Of a DNA stretch of 51,079 bases, positions 25,875 through 32,747 are shown piece by piece. Both the position numbers and the translations under genes were made by a program. Source of the stretch: Lewinellaceae bacterium SD302 (GTDB lineage: Bacteria > Bacteroidota > Bacteroidia > Chitinophagales > Saprospiraceae); NCBI GenBank assembly GCA_002591745.1, contig PDLQ01000034.1, positions 1-51,079 on the forward strand. Direction: 5' to 3'. The notes under the pieces were generated by a model, which was not told where the DNA came from, searched no databases, and saw only the letters and a list, made by a program, of their open reading frames with translations. Numbering within the stretch: position 1 is the stretch's first letter; the number at the start of each line of letters is the position of its first letter.

Positions 25875-26846
25875 ATGGTACATACCGATTTTCAGGATAT
25901 TCCTTTTATCGACGAATTGCTCGTCGATCAAGCACCAACCGGCCAGATCAGTCGCTACTGGTTGAAGTTGGTCCGTGATGGCATGGGAGTTCCCGTGCAC
26001 CTTCCGATCATCGTCGCTAAGGGAGGTAAGCCCGGTAAAACAATGGGCATTACCGCTGCGGTTCACGGCAATGAACTCAACGGAATTTCGGTAATTCAGC
26101 GACTTTTCCGGGAGTTGAACGTGAGTGAAATGAGTGGCAACGTGGTGGGAGTACCGGTGGTGAATGTGCCGTCCTTCCTCCGCAAAAAACGCCGTTTTCC
26201 AGATGGGACCGACCTCAATCATATCATGCCCGGCAAGTTCAATGGCAATGTTTCTCAGGTTTATGCCCACCGTTTGATTGAGCGGATTATCAATCAATTC
26301 GATTACCTGATCGATCTGCATACGGCCAGCAACGGTCGTGTCAATAGCTACTACATCCGGGCTGATATGTCAGCACCGACGGTAAAGAGCATGGCTACTT
26401 TGCAGAACCCCCAGATCATTGTCCACAATCCACCCAATGACGGTACGCTCCGGGGCACCGCCGCTGAAATGGGCATTCCGGCCATCACCCTGGAAGTGGG
26501 TGACCCTAATCTTTTCCAAAAGGGCATGATCCGTGACGGACTTACCGGCATCCACAATGTGCTGGTCGACCTGGAAATCACCCCCGGCGAAATTGAAGGA
26601 CCGGACGAAGCCAGCGTGGTCTGCCAGCGCTCCTACTGGATCTATACCGATACCGGAGGGTTCCTGACCGTTCATCCCAAGGTAACCGAAGAAGTTGAAG
26701 AGGGACAAACCATCGCTACCCTCCGTAACGTATTTGGCGACGTGATGAAGGAGTATTTAGCTCCGGAAGATGGAATTGTAATCGGCAAAAGCACCAGCCC
26801 GGTAAATCAGACGGGGGGGCGGATATTGCACCTGGGTATTAGGTAG
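25875..26846 (+). CDS. Succinylglutamate desuccinylase/aspartoacylase family zinc hydrolase
   Basis: 323-residue M14-type deacylase. Zinc ligands are H64 and E67 in AAVHGNELNG and H149 in LIDLHTASNG. The catalytic Glu lies in AITLEVGD at about 212. A C-terminal beta domain (about 245-323, GGFLTVHPKVTEEVEEGQTIATLRNVFGDVMKEYLAPEDGIVIG) resembles the lipoyl-like barrel seen in this family. It would remove an acyl or aminoacyl group from an amide. Placed 30 bases after two ATP-grasp ligases, it may process or recycle their product. A motif copy at 26394-26402 encodes MATLQ. Confidence 0.85.
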   Translation: MVHTDFQDIPFIDELLVDQAPTGQISRYWLKLVRDGMGVPVHLPIIVAKGGKPGKTMGITAAVHGNELNGISVIQRLFRELNVSEMSGNVVGVPVVNVPSFLRKKRRFPDGTDLNHIMPGKFNGNVSQVYAHRLIERIINQFDYLIDLHTASNGRVNSYYIRADMSAPTVKSMATLQNPQIIVHNPPNDGTLRGTAAEMGIPAITLEVGDPNLFQKGMIRDGLTGIHNVLVDLEITPGEIEGPDEASVVCQRSYWIYTDTGGFLTVHPKVTEEVEEGQTIATLRNVFGDVMKEYLAPEDGIVIGKSTSPVNQTGGRILHLGIR

Positions 26847-26947
26847 TGTCGTAGTCAGGAGTTTGGTAGTCAGGAGTGTGGTAGTCAGGAGTCAGGAGTC
26901 TGGTAGTCAGGAGTCAGGAGTCTGGAGTCTGGAGTCTGGAGTCTGGT
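26847..26947. repeat. Tandem low-complexity repeat of GTAGTCAGGAGTCTG words
   Basis: About 100 bases of imperfect iterations of GTAGTCAGGAGT, GTCTGGA and GGTAGTC directly after the deacylase stop. The unit length shifts between about 7 and 15, so replication slippage is likely. The 180 bases that follow, up to 27065, show nothing else recognisable. Confidence 0.75.
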
Positions 26948-27065
26948 AGTTTAGATGACAATGATGGTTTTTCTTTTGTGGAGTTGCGCTGATTAGCTCT
27001 TGGGGTCTTGGAGTTGTCGCAAGCTATTTATAGTTGATGGTGGCAAACGTTAAAAAAGTAGAAAT

Positions 27066-27125
27066 ACTAATCCATTAGTTGCATCTACTAATCAATTAGT
27101 ATATATTTGTACTAATCAATTAGTA
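27066..27125 (+). promoter_or_regulatory. blaI promoter with three BlaI-type operators
   Basis: Three dyads of the form ACTAAT-N2-ATTAGT: 27066-27079, 27086-27101 and 27110-27125, the last two identical (TACTAATCAATTAGTA). A canonical promoter is threaded through them: TTG at 27079-27081, 20 bases, then TATATTTG at 27102-27109. The ATG at 27129 follows directly. Binding of a dimeric BlaI-type repressor here would block its own operon. The centre-to-centre spacing of the last two is 24 bases. Confidence 0.85.
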
Positions 27126-27128
27126 GTT

Positions 27129-27500
27129 ATGCAAAAACTTGCGCCCCGCGAAGCACAGATCATGGAAGCCCTCTGGCAACTGGACCGTGCCTTCGTCAAA
27201 GAGATCGTCGAAGAATTACCCGACCCGAAGCCGCACTATAATTCAGTATCCACGATGGTTAAGATCCTGGAGAAGAAAGGCTTCGTGGCGCACGAGAAAC
27301 TCGGCAACGCCTATCGTTTTTACGCCCTTGTTTCCAAGCAACAGTATCAAGACGAGGTAAAGGATGAAGTAGTGGGCAAGGTGGTCAAAGACTTTTTCGA
27401 CAATTCTCCCGCCAAACTGGTCAATTATTTTGCCAAAGAGCAGCAACTGGACGCCGATGACCTGGAGCGCTTATTGAAAATGATCAAAGACCAGCAATGA
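27129..27500 (+). CDS. blaI: BlaI/MecI/CopY family transcriptional repressor
   Basis: 123-residue winged-helix repressor. The DNA-binding domain is about 1-80 (LAPREAQIMEALWQLDRAFVKEIVEEL, HYNSVSTMVKILEKKGFVAHEKLGNAYRFYAL). The C-terminal dimerisation helices contain the region normally cut by the cognate M56 sensor. It overlaps the M56 gene by four bases (ATGA). Three matching operators cover its promoter, so autoregulation is well supported. No beta-lactamase gene is adjacent, so the regulon is unknown. Confidence 0.92.
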   Translation: MQKLAPREAQIMEALWQLDRAFVKEIVEELPDPKPHYNSVSTMVKILEKKGFVAHEKLGNAYRFYALVSKQQYQDEVKDEVVGKVVKDFFDNSPAKLVNYFAKEQQLDADDLERLLKMIKDQQ

Positions 27501-29938
27501 TGAGCTACCTGATCCACACTGGTCTGTTATTGGCCGTTTGCTTTCTGTATTACCGGTTCCTGCTCCGGCGCGAAACCCACTTCCAGCTCAATCGCTGGTT
27601 ACTGATCGGCTGCGTCGCTTTATCATTCGGACTTCCGCTCATCACCGTACCCGAGGGCTGGTCCTTCCGAAAAACGGCCGAAGCACCGATTGAACGCGCG
27701 GTGAAGCCCCTGGAAATGCCGCAAGCAGAAATTACCGACTATGCTCAACCGGCAACTGATCCGTCAAGTAGTCCATTAGGGGCTGACGCAAGTAGCAGTG
27801 TTGATTACGAAGCTCCGGCGCAAGCAACTACCGACCAATCGGTCGCCTTTAGCCCCATCGACTGGCCCAGAGTGATTTTGTGGATTTACCTGGCAGGGCT
27901 GCTTGTGTTCGGCTTACACTTTCTGGTGCAGATCGGGGCCTTATTCCTACAAATGCTTCGCCATCCAGGTCATGACCTCGGTGATTTCCGGCTGGTTGAA
28001 CTGGACCAAAACATAGCCCCCTACTCTTTCTGGAATCGCATTTTTCTCAATCCTTCACAGTACGATCCCGACACCTACCACCAGATCGTAGAGCACGAGC
28101 AGATCCACGTAGCCCAAAAGCACAGTCTGGATATTTTACTGGCCGAATTAATCATCGTCGTCCAGTGGTGGAATCCATTTGCCTGGCTTTACCGCTCGGC
28201 TATCGAGCACAATCTGGAATTTTTAACCGACGCAGAAATGATCCGCCAGGGCTCCGACCCCGTGAACTACCAAATGAGCCTGGTACGCGTCGCTATCCCT
28301 AATCACCCCCAGGGACTTACGTCCAACTACAACCAATCTTTCCTCGAAAAACGAATTGCCATGATGAAAACCAAAAATTCCTCCAACCGCTCGGCCTGGA
28401 AATACCTGGCCCTATTGCCCCTACTGCTATTTTCCGTACTCCAACTCAACGCCGTAGATCGGTCCGACGCCGGCTTAACTGAAAAGATCATTGTACAATC
28501 GGAACCTCAGGTAGCCGCAAAGGTCGCTACTCCGGATCCCACCCCGAATCCTACGCCTACACCTACCCCTGGCCCGGTGGTCAATCCGGTACTATTTACC
28601 GAACCTGTTGCCGAACCACTGGAACTAAATACCCAGGATTTTAGCATGAACCCAATGGTGAATGTGACGATCGACGCCAAGGAAATTTCCAAAATGGCCA
28701 CGAAGGCTGCCAGCAAAGCGGTAATGGATATACCCGAGATCACCAACGCCAGTCGCAGCTGGACCGCAAAGATCGAGTCAAACCAGGTTTGTTTTCACTT
28801 CATGATCCAGAGCGATCATTATATGAGCACCCATAACCAGTGTGTTCCTAAAAGAGAATTGGGTGCGCTGCCCAATGGGGAGATGGGTACTTTCACCCTG
28901 ACCCGCTACGCCGGCACCATGAACTTCAGGGGCCTCTTCGATGGCAACGAAGGACTGGGTACTTTCTCCTTCGAGCCGGCTGAGCAATTCACCAGCTTCC
29001 TTGCAAAAGAGGGCTACGCAAATTATAATGACCGGGAGTTGATCCACTTTTTCTACGCAGACTTCGGTCCGGAATACCTAAAGCGCATCCGCAAGCTGGG
29101 TTATAACCCCGACAAAGAAGAACTTTTCAAACTTATGATTTTCTTCGACGATCAGCAGGAATTGAACGAGTTCATCAGCGGCATCAAAGACAATGGCTTC
29201 AACCAGCCCAATTTAGACGACCTGATCAGCTATAAGATTCACGGTATTTCGCGGGAATACATGACAGAAATGGCTAGTATCGGCTATCCCGACCTGAATA
29301 TGGACCAATTGCTGGAAGCCAAGATCCACGGGATGAGCGCCGACTTCATGGCAGAGATGAAGACCATTGGCTTCACGGACCTCACTTTCAACGCCGCCAA
29401 AGAAATGGCGATTCACAACATAAGTGTAAGCTACGTCAAGGAGTTAGCTGCCATGGGCTATACGAACCTGGAACCTAAGCAAATCGTGAACGCCAAAATC
29501 CACGGGGTTAGCGCCGACTTTCTGGAAAGAATGAAAATTGCCGGTTTCGAAAACCTGAGCCTTGAAGAAGCCAAGGAGCTATCGATTCACAATATCAGTC
29601 CGGAGTACGCCTACGAACTCAGGCAGATCGGCTATACGGACCTGGAGCCGAATGAATTGGTCAATGCCAAAATCCACGGCGTCTCGGCCGCCCAGCTGAT
29701 CGAATTGAAATCTCTCGGCTACGAAGACGTAAGTCTTGACGAAGCCAAACAACTCGCCATTCACGGTGTAAGGACCGATTACATCCGGGAGCTTAACAAA
29801 CTCGGTCTGGGAGAATTGAGTTTGCGTGAAATTCGCAATGCCAGGATTCATAACGTCTCCGTAGACTATATCCGTCGCCACCGGGACGAAGGAGATAGTT
29901 TACAAGACTTCATCAAAATGAAAATCCACGGACGCTAG
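27497..29938 (+). CDS. BlaR1-like M56 metallopeptidase with C-terminal repeats
   Basis: 813-residue inner-membrane sensor protease. N-terminal membrane helices (about 5-22, 32-50, 126-150) are followed by the zinc site HEQIH at 200-204 and WWNPFAWLYRSAIEHNLEFLTDAEMI at 224-249, then another membrane helix about 297-315. Next comes a Pro/Thr linker (TPNPTPTPTPGP) and a region of unknown fold. The last 270 residues hold about a dozen helical repeats of about 21-22 residues alternating AKIHGVSADFxxEMKxxGF and ELxxIGYTDLxPxxLVN. BlaR1 proper ends in a penicillin-binding domain. That domain is absent, so the signal is not simply a beta-lactam. Presumed to cleave the adjacent BlaI-type repressor. 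Confidence 0.9.
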   Translation: MMSYLIHTGLLLAVCFLYYRFLLRRETHFQLNRWLLIGCVALSFGLPLITVPEGWSFRKTAEAPIERAVKPLEMPQAEITDYAQPATDPSSSPLGADASSSVDYEAPAQATTDQSVAFSPIDWPRVILWIYLAGLLVFGLHFLVQIGALFLQMLRHPGHDLGDFRLVELDQNIAPYSFWNRIFLNPSQYDPDTYHQIVEHEQIHVAQKHSLDILLAELIIVVQWWNPFAWLYRSAIEHNLEFLTDAEMIRQGSDPVNYQMSLVRVAIPNHPQGLTSNYNQSFLEKRIAMMKTKNSSNRSAWKYLALLPLLLFSVLQLNAVDRSDAGLTEKIIVQSEPQVAAKVATPDPTPNPTPTPTPGPVVNPVLFTEPVAEPLELNTQDFSMNPMVNVTIDAKEISKMATKAASKAVMDIPEITNASRSWTAKIESNQVCFHFMIQSDHYMSTHNQCVPKRELGALPNGEMGTFTLTRYAGTMNFRGLFDGNEGLGTFSFEPAEQFTSFLAKEGYANYNDRELIHFFYADFGPEYLKRIRKLGYNPDKEELFKLMIFFDDQQELNEFISGIKDNGFNQPNLDDLISYKIHGISREYMTEMASIGYPDLNMDQLLEAKIHGMSADFMAEMKTIGFTDLTFNAAKEMAIHNISVSYVKELAAMGYTNLEPKQIVNAKIHGVSADFLERMKIAGFENLSLEEAKELSIHNISPEYAYELRQIGYTDLEPNELVNAKIHGVSAAQLIELKSLGYEDVSLDEAKQLAIHGVRTDYIRELNKLGLGELSLREIRNARIHNVSVDYIRRHRDEGDSLQDFIKMKIHGR

Positions 29939-30151
29939 AGTATTCCCTTCAACTGAAAAACGAGCTAATGAAGATTTTAAGCCGTAGCCTCTACCCGGTT
30001 ATATTGGGGATACTGTGTTGACAATCAACGCCGACGGTGGCTTCAAATTGATACATGAAATCTTCAGATCCCCAAGTCGATACTACCGATGGCCGCCGAT
30101 GTTCATCCACGAATAACGACTTATTATAAAATTTACACTAACTTTAGTCGG

Positions 30152-30180
30152 GCCGGCAACTCTCACGCAGAATTGCCGGC
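30152..30180 (+). terminator. Stem-loop upstream of xylA
   Basis: GCCGGCAA (30152-30159) pairs with TTGCCGGC (30173-30180) around 13 bases, then TTT. It may end the blaI-M56 transcript or begin the xylA leader. A TAACTTTA sequence just upstream weakly resembles a -7 element. Confidence 0.5.
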
Positions 30181-30206
30181 TTTACGGTGTCTGTGAGCCG
30201 ATAAAC

Positions 30207-30323
30207 TTTGCTACTTTGTTAGCCATAGTCATTATTCTGACTAACAACTCTGAAGAGCCTTCGACGATCACCGAAGGTAAGTCTGAGGACAAAGGACGAT
30301 CAGCGCCAGCTAAAGTAGCAGTG
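30207..30323. repeat. Motif-bounded element, copy A
   Basis: Left end CTTTGCTACTTTGTTAGCCAT, right end GACGATCAGCGCCAGC then TAAAGTAGCAGTG. The reverse complement of the 49212-49290 segment has the same two ends in the same order, so these are two members of one element family with different interiors. It lies about 70 bases before xylA. Confidence 0.75.
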
Positions 30324-30391
30324 CTTGAATGGATTTCCTGACACACGCCCTTATACCCAACAATCACTAAATTCAAAAGAACGTTCCGATC

Positions 30392-31705
30392 ATGGCCCAG
30401 TATTTTCAAGACATCCCCAATATTCAGTTTGAAGGCAAAGAGAGTGATAATCCCCTGTCTTTCAAGTACTACAATAAAGAGCAAGTAGTAGCGGGCAAGA
30501 CCATGGGAGAGCATTTCAGGTTTGCCATGGCCTGGTGGCATACACTGTGCGGAACGGGTGGAGACCCCTTCGGCCCGGGCACCATCGACTTTCCCTGGGA
30601 CGCAGACAAAGATCCCGTTCAACGCGCCAAAGACAAAGTGGACGCCGGTTTCGAAATTCTGGAAAAATTGGGACTGGATTACTTCTGCTTCCATGACGTT
30701 GACCTGGTAGACGAGGGCGATCAGGGGCTGGGCGAATTCGAGCGTCGCCTGCACTCCGTGACTGATTACGTACAGGAAAAGATGCACGCCAGCGGTAAAA
30801 AGGTACTTTGGGGAACCGCCAACCTGTTCAGTCACCGCCGTTATATGAACGGTGCGGCCACAAATCCGGATTTTGCCGTTGTAGCCCACGCCGGTGCCCA
30901 GGTAAAAAATGCCATCGACGCTACCATCAAACTGGGTGGCGAGAACTACGTTTTCTGGGGTGGCCGCGAAGGCTACATGAGCCTTCTGAATACCGATATG
31001 GGCCGTGAACTGGACCACCTGGCCAGCTTTCTCCACGCCGCCAAAAACTACGCTCGCGGCCAGGGCTTTGCCGGTACTTTCTTCATCGAGCCCAAGCCGA
31101 TGGAGCCCAGCAAGCACCAGTACGATTTCGATACGGCAACCGTAGCCAGTTTCCTGCGGCAATACGATCTGATGGACGATTTCAAGGTAAATATTGAGGT
31201 CAACCACGCAACCCTCGCCCAGCACACCTTCCAACACGAAATTGCCGTAGCCGGGGCCAACGGTATTCTGGGCAGTATCGACGCTAACCGTGGCGACTAT
31301 CAGAACGGCTGGGACACCGACCAGTTCCCCAATAACGTAATGGAAATGACCGAAGCCATGCTGGTTTTCCTCCAGTACGGCGGTTTACAAGGCGGCGGGG
31401 TCAACTTCGATGCCAAACGCCGGCGCAACAGCACGGATCTGACGGATATTTTCCACGCCCACGTTGGTGGCATGGACGTTTTTGCCCGCGCCCTCCTGGC
31501 TGCCGATGCGATCCTTAATAAAAGCCAATACACGGAAATGCGGCGCCAGCGCTACGAGAGCTTCGACACTGGCCAGGGCAAAGCCTTTGCCAAGGGGCAG
31601 TTGGGTCTGGAAGAACTCTACAAGATCGCTAACGAACAGGGAGCCATCAAGCAACGAAGCGGACAACAGGAACTGTACGAGAATATTATAAACCAGTATT
31701 GTTAG
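30392..31705 (+). CDS. xylA: Xylose isomerase
   Basis: Interconverts D-xylose and D-xylulose (also glucose/fructose) in the cytoplasm. The 437 residues match class II xylose isomerases: H101 and D104 in FCFHDVDLV, the substrate Trp region AMAWWHTLCG at about 45-54, and metal ligands beginning with E233 in FFIEPKPMEPSKHQYDFD, with K235. No xylulokinase, transporter or regulator is adjacent. The TAG stop (31703-31705) forms the beginning of hairpin array 3. Confidence 0.96.
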   Translation: MAQYFQDIPNIQFEGKESDNPLSFKYYNKEQVVAGKTMGEHFRFAMAWWHTLCGTGGDPFGPGTIDFPWDADKDPVQRAKDKVDAGFEILEKLGLDYFCFHDVDLVDEGDQGLGEFERRLHSVTDYVQEKMHASGKKVLWGTANLFSHRRYMNGAATNPDFAVVAHAGAQVKNAIDATIKLGGENYVFWGGREGYMSLLNTDMGRELDHLASFLHAAKNYARGQGFAGTFFIEPKPMEPSKHQYDFDTATVASFLRQYDLMDDFKVNIEVNHATLAQHTFQHEIAVAGANGILGSIDANRGDYQNGWDTDQFPNNVMEMTEAMLVFLQYGGLQGGGVNFDAKRRRNSTDLTDIFHAHVGGMDVFARALLAADAILNKSQYTEMRRQRYESFDTGQGKAFAKGQLGLEELYKIANEQGAIKQRSGQQELYENIINQYC

Positions 31706-31799
31706 ACGCTTGGCTTTGCCCTCGCTTTTAGACGGGCTACGCCCTTTTAGACGCCGCTGTGCGGCTCTCAGGCGTTCGTTACTCACTTTTAGGTGAGCC
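31703..31799. repeat. Modular hairpin array 3
   Basis: Units begin TAGACG, and stems include GGGC-TAC-GCCC (31734-31744) and GCCGC-TGT-GCGGC (31753-31765), each followed by CTTTT or CTCTC. It ends in a 21-base unit at 31770-31790 identical to 50824-50844 of array 4. Only a left arm is present, so this is a half-array, ending in the terminator hairpin. Confidence 0.8.
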
Positions 31800-31821
31800 A
31801 GCTCCTTATTCTGAAGGAGCT
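31800..31821. terminator. Convergent terminator hairpin
   Basis: AGCTCCTT (31800-31807) pairs with AAGGAGCT (31814-31821) around ATTCTG, followed by CTTCC. It overlaps the stop codon of the leftward gene (31806-31808) and closes hairpin array 3, so it probably serves both convergent genes. Confidence 0.6.
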
Positions 31822-32693
31822 CTTCCCCCTACTGACCAGCTATTGTCCCGAAACGGGTCGATCGGCAAGTAGCCATTGTAATACGCTTTGATCTCATTGG
31901 CGTAGCGTGGACTATCGAAAGCCGTTCGCTGTAGTAGGTGTGCTTTAGGATAAGTCGTGCGTAAGTAATTGAGTAAAGCACAATAGTCCAAAGTGAGCGG
32001 CAGGAGAATGTTTACCGACTCACTGCGCTCTTGCATCACAGTAGTAGCCGCAGCAATGGCCCGTACGAGCACCAGGTGTAATAACTTAATGGTAGGAGAA
32101 TCGGCTTGTTGGGTGACCAGGGCTTCCCGGTCTGGATCGGTATAAATAACGCGGGCGAACTTGGCACCGATCATTGGTCCGTACCACCGCAGGCAACTTA
32201 GCGCCTGCCCCAGCGCGGTATCCAGGTCTGCCTGCATATCTACCCAGCGGGCGGAGGTAGCCTGCCGTAAACCAAGGAGGTCCAAGACTACCTTAGTGCT
32301 TAATTTTTTGATCTTCTGCCGACTGAGCCCAACGGAGCGGCCAGGGTGTTGCTCATCGAGGCCGTAGGTAGCACTCCAACTCATCCCCTGAGATTCCAGT
32401 ATTTCCTTCAATACCGGCCAGTAAGTGCTAAAAGGTTTGCTCATAGCCGGATAAATAGCACGAAAATTCCCGTAAGACGAGGAGGGATCCAAATCCTGAG
32501 TCATTAAATAAGTGCTGCAACGATCGGTGAACGGACAACGCTCACACCATCGAAAACAATAATGATATACTCCCTCAATCTTCGTAGGCATAATAGATGT
32601 ATTTGCTGGATGGGCTGATTTCAAAAAAAAAGCTAGAGCGCGCTGAATATCTCTTAGAACTTGTTCAGGGTTTCCAAACCTGGTCCGAAACAA
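31806..32693 (-). CDS. Conserved-looking hypothetical with Cys cluster
   Basis: Up to 295 residues, not recognised. The N-terminal part has a compact cysteine cluster CFRWCERCPFTDRC (C-x3-C-x2-C-x5-C, residues 46-59), which could bind zinc or an iron-sulfur cluster. The remainder is mostly helical and soluble, with no membrane segment or signal. A Met at residue 35 (32591, MPTKIEGVYHYCFRWC) puts the cluster at the very N-terminus and may be the true start, because the preceding 34 residues are basic and compositionally unlike the rest. Solitary gene, convergent with xylA. Confidence 0.6.
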   Translation of the reverse strand: MFRTRFGNPEQVLRDIQRALAFFLKSAHPANTSIMPTKIEGVYHYCFRWCERCPFTDRCSTYLMTQDLDPSSSYGNFRAIYPAMSKPFSTYWPVLKEILESQGMSWSATYGLDEQHPGRSVGLSRQKIKKLSTKVVLDLLGLRQATSARWVDMQADLDTALGQALSCLRWYGPMIGAKFARVIYTDPDREALVTQQADSPTIKLLHLVLVRAIAAATTVMQERSESVNILLPLTLDYCALLNYLRTTYPKAHLLQRTAFDSPRYANEIKAYYNGYLPIDPFRDNSWSVGGRAPSE

Positions 32694-32747
32694 GCTGCTC
32701 TTTGGAACATGATTAAACTCCCGAATGAGTTCTAAAAGGGAATAACG

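Noticed and set aside
30392..31705. Xylose utilisation operon
   Set aside because: Only xylA is present. The neighbours are an M56 sensor and an unrelated leftward gene, so no pathway cluster is supported.
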